Source: Rikenellaceae bacterium (GTDB lineage Bacteria > Bacteroidota > Bacteroidia > Bacteroidales > Rikenellaceae). From it: a stretch of DNA of 64,000 bases. Position 1 is the stretch's first letter. Every line of letters starts with the position of its first letter. The stretch spans positions 31,354 through 95,353 of the forward strand of contig JAGBHC010000024.1 in assembly GCA_017935625.1 (NCBI GenBank). The letters are read 5' to 3'. The position numbers and the translations under genes were made by a program. The notes under the pieces were generated by a model. The model worked only from the letters and a program-made list of their open reading frames with translations, was not told the DNA's origin and did no database searches. This document shows, in pieces, positions 7,171 to 14,988 of the stretch.

Positions 7171-8364
7171 ATGACGGAGTGGAGAGAGGAAGATGTCGCA
7201 TGGCTCTGCACGCCCGAGTGCCGCGAGGCCGTCGAACGCTGCCTGGAGCTCGACCCCGCGACGGTGGCGCTCGACGGCCGGGTGCCGCATGCGGCGCTGG
7301 TGGCCACGCAGGTCAAATACCTGCAGCGGGCCCGCCGCAAGCTGCCGTCCTATTACCGGGCCCGCTGCATTCTTCCGCCGCGGGCTTTCGAACAGTCGAG
7401 CAGCGAGGAGTGCGCCCGGCACAAAAGCTACTCCGGCAGCCGGTGTCTCGACCTCACCTGCGGACTGGGGGTCGATGCCTGTTTTCTATCCCGTTCGTTC
7501 GGACGGGTCGTCGCCCTGGAGCGCGACCCCGTGCTGGCGGCCGTGGCGCGGGAGAATTTTGCGCGGCTGGGCATCTCCAACGTCGAGGTGGCGTGCGTTC
7601 CGGCCGAGGAGTACGTGCGGAACTGCACCGAACGGTTCGACCTGGTCTATGCCGACCCCGACCGCCGCAGCGAGGCGGGCCGCAAGCTGGTGCGGCTGGA
7701 GGAGTGTTCGCCCGACATGACGGCGCTGCTGCCGCGGCTGCGCGAGCTGGCGCCGCGCATCGTGGTGAAGAATTCGCCGCTGTTCGATGTGGACGAGGCT
7801 TTCCGGCTCTTCGCTCCCGCGCGGGTCGAGGTGGTGTCGTTGGGCGGCGAGTGCAAGGAGGTGATGGCGGAGACGGGCCGCTGCGTGGGCGAACCGCTGC
7901 TCAGGGCCACGGCCGTGGGCATCGGCAGCGCGGAGTTTTCGCCGGACGAGCTGCGCGGCGGGATGGCGTGTGCGGAGTTCCGGCCGGAGAGCTGCCGCTA
8001 TCTGCTGATTCCCGATGCGGCGTTGCTCAAGGCGCGTGTGGCGCGGCGCCACACGGTCCGGGTCGCTCCCGGAGCCTACATCGAATCGGACAACGGCTAC
8101 GGATTCGACACCCGCATTCCCGAGGGTTTCATCGGCCGGGTGTATGCCATAGAGAGCCTGGAGCCCTATGCCCCCAGGACGCTTAAGCGCCGGTTCAAGG
8201 CCGAGGGGGTGAGGCGCATCACCGTGTTCAAACGCGATTTTCCGCTGCCGGCCGACCGCATTGCGGCGGCTCTCGGAGTCCGGGAGGGCGGCGAAACCTG
8301 TTTCGCGTTCACAAAAACGGCCGGTACGCTTTGGGCAATCCGATTAAAATCGTTACATTTGTAG
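7171..8364 (+). CDS. THUMP-like class I SAM-dependent methyltransferase
   Basis: The 397-residue protein has a helical N-terminal part (1-85), then a Rossmann methyltransferase core. LDLTCGLGVDACFLS at about 90-104 is the SAM-binding motif I, followed by VVALERDPVLAAVARENF (acidic motif II) and LVYADPDRRS (DPDRR, characteristic of this family). The C-terminal 100 residues resemble the THUMP-like domain (YIESDNGYGFDTRIPEGFIG, then TLKRRFKAEGVRRITVFKRDF). Members are thought to modify RNA; the substrate is not established. The family is widespread as a single gene in Bacteroidetes. The ATG overlaps the stop of a doubtful short ORF (ATGA). The start is supported by the N-terminal helices. Confidence 0.85.
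   Translation: MTEWREEDVAWLCTPECREAVERCLELDPATVALDGRVPHAALVATQVKYLQRARRKLPSYYRARCILPPRAFEQSSSEECARHKSYSGSRCLDLTCGLGVDACFLSRSFGRVVALERDPVLAAVARENFARLGISNVEVACVPAEEYVRNCTERFDLVYADPDRRSEAGRKLVRLEECSPDMTALLPRLRELAPRIVVKNSPLFDVDEAFRLFAPARVEVVSLGGECKEVMAETGRCVGEPLLRATAVGIGSAEFSPDELRGGMACAEFRPESCRYLLIPDAALLKARVARRHTVRVAPGAYIESDNGYGFDTRIPEGFIGRVYAIESLEPYAPRTLKRRFKAEGVRRITVFKRDFPLPADRIAAALGVREGGETCFAFTKTAGTLWAIRLKSLHL
8330..8361 (+). promoter_or_regulatory. Promoter of kdsC
   Basis: -33 TTTG at 8330-8333, 20 bases, -7 TACATTTG at 8354-8361. It lies in the last codons and stop of the preceding methyltransferase gene and leaves a leader of about 100 bases. Confidence 0.65.
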
Positions 8365-8468
8365 ACCCATGCCCGGCAGGGCGTTCCCCCGGCTGCGGAA
8401 CGCAGGGCGGCGAGCGCTGTCGTCTGCCGGACAATTGCCTGAAAACGAACTAAAACGAAACTTAGGAA

Positions 8469-9005
8469 ATGGACAAGAATTTCAAAGAGCGGCTGGCCGA
8501 CGTGGAGGCGCTGGTCTTCGACGTGGACGGCGTGTTCACCGACGGGGGCATCACTCCCCTCTCGGACGGCGACTTCCAGCGGACATACTATGCCAAAGAC
8601 GGTTACGCGGTGGCCTATGCCATACGGAACGGCATGAAAATCTGCATCATCACCGGCGGTCGCGGCGAGAATCTCAAGCGCAGGTTCGACATGCTGCACG
8701 TCGAAAAGACCTATATCAACATTTCGGACAAACTGGCGGTGCTCGACAGCTACATCGAACAGGAGGGGCTGGACCGCCGCAACGTGGTCTTCATGGGCGA
8801 CGACATTCCCGACCTGGAGGCGATGGCCTCGGTGGGGATTCCCGTCTGTCCGGCCGATGCGGCCGACGAGGTGGCGGCGGTGTCGAAGTACGTGTCGCAG
8901 TATCCCGGCGGACACGGATGCGTGCGGGATATCATCGAACAGGTGCTGCGTGCCAAGGGGCTGTGGGCCCGCGACTCGAAGGGGGTCAATTGCGTGTCGG
9001 CGTAG
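8469..9005 (+). CDS. kdsC: 3-deoxy-D-manno-octulosonate 8-phosphate phosphatase (KdsC-type HAD)
   Basis: Removes phosphate from Kdo-8-P in the cytoplasm during synthesis of Kdo, the inner-core sugar of lipopolysaccharide. The 178-residue length fits KdsC, which lacks a large cap domain. HAD motifs: FDVDGVFTDG at about 17-26 (the DxD nucleophile pair), IITGG near 57-61, and GDDIPDLEAM near 108-117. The C-terminal segment with GGHGCVRDIIEQVL is typical of KdsC tetramers. It has its own promoter and converges on glsB (stops 34 bases apart). Confidence 0.9.
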   Translation: MDKNFKERLADVEALVFDVDGVFTDGGITPLSDGDFQRTYYAKDGYAVAYAIRNGMKICIITGGRGENLKRRFDMLHVEKTYINISDKLAVLDSYIEQEGLDRRNVVFMGDDIPDLEAMASVGIPVCPADAADEVAAVSKYVSQYPGGHGCVRDIIEQVLRAKGLWARDSKGVNCVSA

Positions 9006-9039
9006 CGGCACGCCGCGGCGCGGCGTCCGGGGCGGAGGG

Positions 9040-9969
9040 TCAGATGCACTCGAAGTGCTTGATGGCGAGGCCCTGGGTGTGGCGCTCGCTCTTTTTGGGG
9101 TAGATGTCGTCGATGGTGATGAGCAGTCCCGTTTCGAGGGTGTTGCCGAAGTCGGGGTTGCGGACGGTGTCGAAGACCCGCATCGAGGGCGACAGACCCA
9201 TGTAGGCGCTTATCATCGGCGGGACGTTCTCGCCCAGATTGCGCATCTCTCGACTCAGAATCCGGTAGTTTTCGGTGTAGTCGGCGCCCGAGAAGAGGGT
9301 GTCGTAGTAGGCCGTGTCCATCTCCAGGTCGAACCGTTCGCGGGGTGTCATCAGGGCGTCGCGGTCGGGGAAATAGCGGTAGAGGAAATAGAGCAGCATG
9401 TTGCGGGCCTCCTTGCGGAAGCGGTCGTACATGGTCACCTTGCCGAAGAAGTACTTCACGCCCGGGTTATTGACGATGAGTGCGCCCAGTCCGTCCCACA
9501 GGTTGTCCAGCGCGTAGATGCCTTTGGGATTGGTGCGCGTACCCTGGTAGGCGGGCTGTACGAACGCCCGTCCCAGCTCGATGGTGTAGGGGAGAAACTC
9601 GTGGCGGAAGCGCTCCGAAAATTCGAAGTAGTGCTCTGTGGAGAGGTGTGCGGGGTGGGGTGTGCGGCAGATGATGTAGCGGTAGCCCCCGACGATTTCG
9701 CGATGAACGGGGTCCCACACAATCAACTGGTTGTATCCGTCCGGCGCGAGGTCCTCCCCGTCGATGTCCAATGCGGCGCCCGTGCCTCCGCCCGCGCTGC
9801 GGAACGCCTCTTCGCGAAGACGTCCTATTTCGCGCATGGTGCAGGGACTGTCGGCGGCGGTAATCACGTATATCCTGTTGTCAGCGTTGTTCGTATTGCG
9901 TAGGAACCGCTCTTCGGTGAGTTCGGCTTCTATCCGTTCTCTCTCTATCGCGTCGATGATGGGTTGCAT
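9040..9969 (-). CDS. glsB: GNAT-type N-acyltransferase of glycine-lipid synthesis (GlsB/OlsB family)
   Basis: The 309-residue protein is of the OlsB/'hemolysin' N-acyltransferase family, with the block EIVGGYRYIICRTPH, then PYTIELGRAFVQPAYQG and KYFFGKVTMYDRFRKEARNMLLYFLYRYFPD. In Bacteroides, GlsB attaches a 3-hydroxy acyl chain to glycine, and GlsA adds the second chain to give glycine lipids. The glsA-like gene is the next gene upstream on the same strand. The ATG at 9969 is chosen because a -7 element sits at 9993-10000; the longer in-frame start at 10032 would include the promoter. The function rests on family and adjacency. Confidence 0.8.
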   Translation of the reverse strand: MQPIIDAIERERIEAELTEERFLRNTNNADNRIYVITAADSPCTMREIGRLREEAFRSAGGGTGAALDIDGEDLAPDGYNQLIVWDPVHREIVGGYRYIICRTPHPAHLSTEHYFEFSERFRHEFLPYTIELGRAFVQPAYQGTRTNPKGIYALDNLWDGLGALIVNNPGVKYFFGKVTMYDRFRKEARNMLLYFLYRYFPDRDALMTPRERFDLEMDTAYYDTLFSGADYTENYRILSREMRNLGENVPPMISAYMGLSPSMRVFDTVRNPDFGNTLETGLLITIDDIYPKKSERHTQGLAIKHFECI

Positions 9970-9992
9970 GGTCAGTCTGGTAATTCTCGCCG

Positions 9993-10000
9993 CAAAGTTA
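9993..10000 (-). promoter_or_regulatory. -7 promoter element of glsB
   Basis: The minus strand reads TAACTTTG, 24 bases upstream of the glsB ATG. It suggests that glsB can be transcribed separately from glsA. Confidence 0.55.
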
Positions 10001-10045
10001 ATAATAAACGGGAGAATCGTGCGGAGGCGCATCCCTTTTTTTGCA

Positions 10046-10870
10046 TCACCGCGGCGCGGAGCCGGAGCGGGTTCCCAGTTCGTAGACCCGTTTCCGTATC
10101 TCGGCGGCCGTGGCGGCGGCAGAGGCTCCCGAGCAGAGCGTTTGCCAGGGAACGGGTTCGCCGAAGAGGATTTCGAAGCGGCTGCCGCGCTGGCGGAACA
10201 TCTCGTCGGCCAGGTAGAGCATCTCGATGTTGGCCTTGATGCCCAGTTTTTTGCGGACGGAGGCCAGCCGGTAGAAGAAATCGGAGAGCCGGCCGTCGAT
10301 GTAGACGGGCACGATGTCGCGGCGCGAGGCGACGGCCCGCTTGACGAAGCTGGGACGCCAGTCGAGGTCGGTCACCCTACCCCCGATGCGGCGCGAGACC
10401 AGTCCGGCCGGGAAGGTGAGGATGGGGATGTCGGAGCCGAAGGCGTCGTTGAAGTTGCGGGCGTAGAGGTCGTTCTGCCGGCCGTGTTTATTGACGGGGA
10501 TGAAGATGGGGCTCAGCGGCGCGATGTTCATCAGCAGGTCGTTCACCACCACCCTTACGTCCGAGAACCGGGCTTCGATGAGGTCGATGAGCATCATGCC
10601 GTCCATTCCGCCGAAGGGGTGGTTCGAGACGAAAAGGTAGCGTCCCCGTCCGTCGAGCGACTCGAGTCCGCGGGCCGTGTATCCGATGCCGGCTATCGAG
10701 AGCGCCTTGCGCGCGAAGTCGGCTCCCCGGAGCCCTTCGCACTGCTCCAGCACCTCGTTAATCTCCCGCTCGTGGACGATGCGGCGCAGGTAGTTCAACA
10801 GAAAGCGGGGGGTGAACCGTGCCAGGCGCGGGTTTTTGTCGCGGAGCACTTTTTCTATCTCTATCTTCAT
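10046..10870 (-). CDS. glsA: Lysophospholipid-type O-acyltransferase of glycine-lipid synthesis (GlsA/OlsA family)
   Basis: The 274-residue PlsC-superfamily protein has an acyltransferase motif of NHPFGGMDG at about 83-91 (N-H-x4-D form), FIPVNKHGRQND in the substrate-binding region, and FPAGLVSRR at about 154-162 (FPEG-equivalent with Ala for Glu). In Bacteroides, GlsA O-acylates the 3-hydroxy fatty acid of the N-acylglycine made by GlsB. It lies 76 bases upstream of glsB and is divergent from the dcw operon, with both promoters packed into about 50 bases. Other PlsC-type substrates cannot be excluded, but the pairing is a strong clue. Confidence 0.8.
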   Translation of the reverse strand: MKIEIEKVLRDKNPRLARFTPRFLLNYLRRIVHEREINEVLEQCEGLRGADFARKALSIAGIGYTARGLESLDGRGRYLFVSNHPFGGMDGMMLIDLIEARFSDVRVVVNDLLMNIAPLSPIFIPVNKHGRQNDLYARNFNDAFGSDIPILTFPAGLVSRRIGGRVTDLDWRPSFVKRAVASRRDIVPVYIDGRLSDFFYRLASVRKKLGIKANIEMLYLADEMFRQRGSRFEILFGEPVPWQTLCSGASAAATAAEIRKRVYELGTRSGSAPR

Positions 10871-10896
10871 TCTCGACGGGCTTGAAAAAATTTATG

Positions 10897-10904
10897 CAAA
10901 TATA
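10897..10904 (-). promoter_or_regulatory. -7 promoter element of glsA
   Basis: The minus strand reads TATATTTG, 27 bases upstream of the glsA ATG, and is interleaved with the divergent rsmH promoter. Confidence 0.65.
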
Positions 10905-10914
10905 CGAAATCGGT

Positions 10915-10945
10915 TTTGAAAACCGTCGAAAAGATTGTACTTTTA
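10915..10945 (+). promoter_or_regulatory. Promoter of the dcw operon
   Basis: -33 TTTG at 10915-10918, a 19-base spacer and -7 TACTTTTA at 10938-10945 (one base off consensus). Transcription would begin near 10952, which argues for the 10970 start of rsmH and against the 10916 start. Confidence 0.55.
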
Positions 10946-10969
10946 CACCCAAATATGCCGCAACGAATT

Positions 10970-11887
10970 ATGTCCGAATATCACATACCCGTACTGCTGG
11001 AAGAGTCGGTCGAAGGGCTTGAAATAGAGCCCTCCGGGACCTACGTGGACCTCACCTTCGGGGGCGGGGGACACTCGGCGCGCATCCTCTCGGCGCTCGG
11101 CCCCGCGGGGCGGCTCTTCGCGTTCGACCAGGACCGGGAAGCGGCCCGCAACGCCTTCGACGACCCGCGGTTCACTTTCATAGAGAGCAACTTCCGGTTC
11201 ATGCGCGGCGCGCTGCGCCTGCACGGAGTGCGGCAGGTGGACGGCGTGTTGGCCGACCTGGGGGTTTCGTCGCGTCATTTCGACAGCGTCGAGCGCGGAT
11301 TCTCGTTCCGAGGCGATGCGCCGCTCGACATGCGGATGAACCGCCGGGCCTCGTTCTCGGCCGCGGAGCTCATCAACGGCTACTCCAATGCCGAGCTCAC
11401 GCGGGTGTTCCGCGACTGGGGCGAACTGGAGACCCCCTACAAGATTGCCAACTGCATCGAACGGGCCCGCAGTGCGGCTCCCATCGCCACCACCGGCCAG
11501 CTGGTGGAGGCCGTGGCGCCCTGCACGCCGCGCAAGGAGGAGACCCGGTTTCTCTCGCGGCTGTTCCAGGCGGTGCGCATCGAGGTGAACCACGAGATGG
11601 AGGCGTTGAAGATGGCCCTCGAGCAGAGCCTCAAGGTGCTTGCGCCGGGCGGCAGGCTTTCGGTCATCTCCTACCACTCGCTCGAAGACCGGCTGGTGAA
11701 GAACTTCATGCGCAGCGGGAATTTCGAGGGACGGGTGGAGAAGGACTTTTTCGGACGGGCGGTGACTCCGTTCGAGGCGGTGACCCGCAAGGCGATAGTC
11801 CCTTCGCCGCAGGAGGTGGAGCGGAATCCGCGCTCGCGCAGCGCCAAGCTGCGTGTCGCGCGTAAGCGGAGCGGAGAAACGGATTGA
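10970..11887 (+). CDS. rsmH: 16S rRNA (cytosine1402-N4)-methyltransferase RsmH (MraW)
   Basis: N4-methylates C1402 in the decoding centre of 16S rRNA, using SAM. The 305-residue protein starts MSEYHIPVLLEESVEGL, the family N terminus. It has YVDLTFGGGGHSARIL at about 24-39 (SAM motif I), FAFDQDREA (motif II), VDGVLADLGVSSRHFD and the C-terminal GGRLSVISYHSLEDRLVKNF signature. It is first in the dcw operon, where mraZ would normally precede it; none is present. The ATG at 10970 is preferred over the in-frame ATG at 10955 by family alignment. Confidence 0.95.
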   Translation: MSEYHIPVLLEESVEGLEIEPSGTYVDLTFGGGGHSARILSALGPAGRLFAFDQDREAARNAFDDPRFTFIESNFRFMRGALRLHGVRQVDGVLADLGVSSRHFDSVERGFSFRGDAPLDMRMNRRASFSAAELINGYSNAELTRVFRDWGELETPYKIANCIERARSAAPIATTGQLVEAVAPCTPRKEETRFLSRLFQAVRIEVNHEMEALKMALEQSLKVLAPGGRLSVISYHSLEDRLVKNFMRSGNFEGRVEKDFFGRAVTPFEAVTRKAIVPSPQEVERNPRSRSAKLRVARKRSGETD

Positions 11888-11904
11888 GAAAGAAGAGCAG
11901 AACC

Positions 11905-12765
11905 ATGTACGACGATATAGAGATAGACCCCACGTTCCGGGAAGAGCGCGAACGGCTCGAGCAGGAGCGGCAGCTCCGCGAGCGAATCCGCCGCGAGGAG
12001 GAGATTCGGCTGGAGGTGCGCCGCGAACTGGAGAGCCGGGAGCGGCTGCGTTCGCTGGCGGAACGGGAGGCGTGGGACGACGAGGAGCCGCAGGAGGTGG
12101 TGTGGACGCAGGGTACGCCGCACGCCGGAGCTGCGGAGGAGTCCGGATGTTCCGACCCGGACGAAGCGGATGCCCGGCAGGAGGTTCCGTGGTTTACGGA
12201 GGAGGAGCAGGGGCGGGAGCCGGAGCGCATGTCCGGACCGGCTGCCGCGCACGATGCCCGGCCGGGTGGACCGGCAGGGGATGCGCGGGGGGATTCGGCG
12301 CCGGCGCAGGAGCCGGTGCGTGCGGAGGGCCGCGGCGGGGCGACGTCTCGCACGGCGGGTCCCGGATACTCGCAAAGCGGCCGGGAGTCCTCGGAGCGTG
12401 CGGGTTCCGCAGCGGGGGACGCCGAGGGCGTCCGGCCGCGCGGCGGCAAGCGCCGGTCGCTGATAGGCGGCATCATTTCGGGCAACATCCTCACCCGCGA
12501 GGCGGTGCAGAGGCGCTATCCCTACATGCTTTTCGTGGCCGCTCTGGCGATTCTGTACATCTACAACGTCTTCTACATGCAGCAGCTCTATCGCCGGCAG
12601 GCACGCCTGACCCGCGAGGTCAAGGAGCTGAGAACGGAGGCCATGGCGCTTTCGTCGGCCCGCATGCAGGCGACCCGGCAGAGCAGCATCGTGCGGGAGG
12701 TGAAGGCCCGGGGGCTGGGACTGGAGGAGTCGGTGACCCCGGTGAAGGTGATTGAGAAAAAATAG
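11905..12765 (+). CDS. ftsL: FtsL-like cell division protein with a long N-terminal extension
   Basis: The last 100 residues are FtsL-like: a basic patch, one membrane helix (YMLFVAALAILYIYNVFYM), then a periplasmic coiled coil (QLYRRQARLTREVKELRTEAMAL), located between rsmH and ftsI as always. The first 190 or so residues are extra. Residues 8-60 are a charged Arg/Glu coiled coil, followed by a Gly/Pro/Ala/Glu-rich disordered segment. Usual FtsL length is about 100-130 residues, and this one is about 286. FtsL joins FtsQ in the divisome core and helps activate FtsWI. The ATG at 11905 is chosen; an in-frame TTG at 11884 overlaps the rsmH stop. The gene ends 8 bases before ftsI. Confidence 0.82.
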   Translation: MYDDIEIDPTFREERERLEQERQLRERIRREEEIRLEVRRELESRERLRSLAEREAWDDEEPQEVVWTQGTPHAGAAEESGCSDPDEADARQEVPWFTEEEQGREPERMSGPAAAHDARPGGPAGDARGDSAPAQEPVRAEGRGGATSRTAGPGYSQSGRESSERAGSAAGDAEGVRPRGGKRRSLIGGIISGNILTREAVQRRYPYMLFVAALAILYIYNVFYMQQLYRRQARLTREVKELRTEAMALSSARMQATRQSSIVREVKARGLGLEESVTPVKVIEKK

Positions 12766-12773
12766 GGGGGACG

Positions 12774-14969
12774 ATGGCGGAGAAACAACAGGAAAAGAGG
12801 CCCATAAAGAGGGCCATATTGAACCGGGTGAGACTCCTGTACGTCTTCTTTTTCGTTACGGGGGTCTGTATCGTGGGCAAAATCGTGTGGCTGCAGTACG
12901 GCCCCGAGAGCTCGGAGCTGAAGGCCGATGCCGACAAGCGGACCTACTTCCGGGAGACCATTCCGGCCGACCGGGGCGATATCATGGCCCACGACGGACG
13001 GGTGATGGCCACCTCGGTGCCCATGTTCGAGATAAGGATGGACTTCGCCGCTCCGGGATTCACCGACGAAATATTCGAAAAGAACGTCGATTCGCTCGCC
13101 TACTGTCTCTCCGGTTTCTTCAGGGACAAGTCGAAGGCGGCCTACAAGAGCATGCTGCGCAGTTACCGGGCTTCGAAGCACAAACCCGGATTCAGAAACA
13201 AGCGCGTGGCTCCGCGCAAGGTGAACTACCTCGAACTCAGGGAGCTCAAGAAGTTCCCCATCTTCCGTCTGGGAGCCAACAAGGGCGGTTTCATCGCCGA
13301 ACAGTTCAGCGAGCGGGTCTACCCCTACGGTTCGCTGGCCCGCCGCACCATAGGCATCGTCAATCTGGCGGACACGAAGCTGGGCATCGAGGGGGCGTTC
13401 GACGAGCAGTTGCGCGGTACGGACGGGAATACGCTCACCCGCAAGATTTCGGGTACGTTCCGCGTGCCGGTGGACGACAACGAGAACGTGGAGCCGGAGA
13501 ACGGCATGAGCGTGGTGACCACGCTCGACGTGGACATACAGGACGTGGCCGAAACGGCGCTCAAGAACCAGCTCGAATACTGCCAGGCCGACTGGGGCAG
13601 CGTGGTGCTCATGGAGGTGGCGACGGGCGAGATAAGGGCCATGGCCAACCTCACGCGCTACGGCGCGGGACGTTACAGCGAGGATTTCAACTACGCCATC
13701 GGCATGCGGCTCGAACCGGGTTCGACCTTCAAGCTGGCGTCGCTGATAGCCCTGCTGGAGGATGCGGGCATGAGTCTCGACCACATGATTGACACCGAGG
13801 GCGGCCGGGCCGTGATAAACGGCAAACCGGTGGTGGACTCCCACAAAGAGGGCATCATCACCTTGAAGCGGGTCTTCGAGGTGTCGTCCAACATCGGTTT
13901 CGTGAAGGCGGTGGGCGAGGAGTACGGCAAGAAGCCGTCGCGCTTCGTCGATTTCATCGCCGACCTGGGCATGGGCGGTCCGATAGGGGTGCAGATTCCG
14001 GGCGAGGTGAGCCCCGTGCTGCCGCGGCCGACGGACGCCTACATCAAGACCGGACAGTGGAGCAACCTCACGCTGATGAACCTCTCCTACGGCTACGGAC
14101 TGGAGATAACCCCGCTGCACACCCTCTCGCTCTACAACGCCGTGGCCAACAACGGACGCATGGTGCGTCCCATGCTGGTCAAGAGGCTGGTGGAGTACGG
14201 CCGGACGGTCGAGGAGTTCGAAACGGAGGTGATAAATTCGAAGATATGCTCCCAGCGCACCATCGACAAGGTGCGCGAGAGCCTGAAGGCCGTGGTGGAC
14301 GACGGTACGGCCAGCCGGCTGAAGAATCCCTACTATACGGTGGCGGCCAAGACCGGTACGGCCCAGATTCCGCTCAGCAAGGCGGTCAAGGGGGGCGGCA
14401 GCGGCTATGTGGACCGCTACGGAGGACGTCACTACCTGGCTACGCTGGTGGGCTATTTCCCCGCCGAGGAGCCGCGTTACAGCTGCATCGTGGTGATGAA
14501 AACCTACTACGGCAACGGCCGTTACAACTCCTACTACGGAGCCTCGCTGGCCGCTCCGGTCTTCAAGGCGGTGGCCGACCGGGTCTACGCCTCGCACACC
14601 GACTGGCAGAACACGGTGAAGGATAACGCCGGAGAGCGGGCGTCGAGACCCATGCAGATTAAGGGCGGCAGCGCCCGGGCCATCCGGGAGGTGGGCGACG
14701 AGTTCGACGTGGAGCTCCGTCACAGCGACCGCCTGAAGGGGTGGGCGCAGACCTCGCGCGATTCGACCTTCGTGGAGGTGACGGCGCTGGGCGGAGACGA
14801 CACGACGGTTCCGTCGGTGGTGGGCATGGGGCTCAAGGATGCGCTCTATCTGCTCGAAAGCCGCGGCCTGAGGGTGTCGTTCAGCGGCAAGGGCCGGGTG
14901 GTGTCGCAGTCGCTCAGGGCGGGCGGAAAGGTTCGCCGGGGCGATACAATCGTTTTGGAACTGAGATAG
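12774..14969 (+). CDS. ftsI: Septal peptidoglycan transpeptidase FtsI (PBP3-type) with C-terminal PASTA domain
   Basis: Class B PBP that cross-links septal peptidoglycan together with FtsW. The 731-residue protein has a single membrane anchor at about 18-40, a PBP dimerisation domain with TIPADRGDI (62-70), and a transpeptidase with S317-T-F-K320, SSN at 371-373 and KTGTA at 526-530. It ends in a PASTA domain (about 675-731, TVPSVVGMGLKDAL...). PASTA on FtsI is common in Bacteroidetes but absent from the E. coli enzyme. It is in the dcw operon, 8 bases after ftsL and 19 bases before murE. All catalytic motifs are intact. Confidence 0.95.
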   Translation: MAEKQQEKRPIKRAILNRVRLLYVFFFVTGVCIVGKIVWLQYGPESSELKADADKRTYFRETIPADRGDIMAHDGRVMATSVPMFEIRMDFAAPGFTDEIFEKNVDSLAYCLSGFFRDKSKAAYKSMLRSYRASKHKPGFRNKRVAPRKVNYLELRELKKFPIFRLGANKGGFIAEQFSERVYPYGSLARRTIGIVNLADTKLGIEGAFDEQLRGTDGNTLTRKISGTFRVPVDDNENVEPENGMSVVTTLDVDIQDVAETALKNQLEYCQADWGSVVLMEVATGEIRAMANLTRYGAGRYSEDFNYAIGMRLEPGSTFKLASLIALLEDAGMSLDHMIDTEGGRAVINGKPVVDSHKEGIITLKRVFEVSSNIGFVKAVGEEYGKKPSRFVDFIADLGMGGPIGVQIPGEVSPVLPRPTDAYIKTGQWSNLTLMNLSYGYGLEITPLHTLSLYNAVANNGRMVRPMLVKRLVEYGRTVEEFETEVINSKICSQRTIDKVRESLKAVVDDGTASRLKNPYYTVAAKTGTAQIPLSKAVKGGGSGYVDRYGGRHYLATLVGYFPAEEPRYSCIVVMKTYYGNGRYNSYYGASLAAPVFKAVADRVYASHTDWQNTVKDNAGERASRPMQIKGGSARAIREVGDEFDVELRHSDRLKGWAQTSRDSTFVEVTALGGDDTTVPSVVGMGLKDALYLLESRGLRVSFSGKGRVVSQSLRAGGKVRRGDTIVLELR

Positions 14970-14988
14970 AAAAGAGATAGACGAAGAA

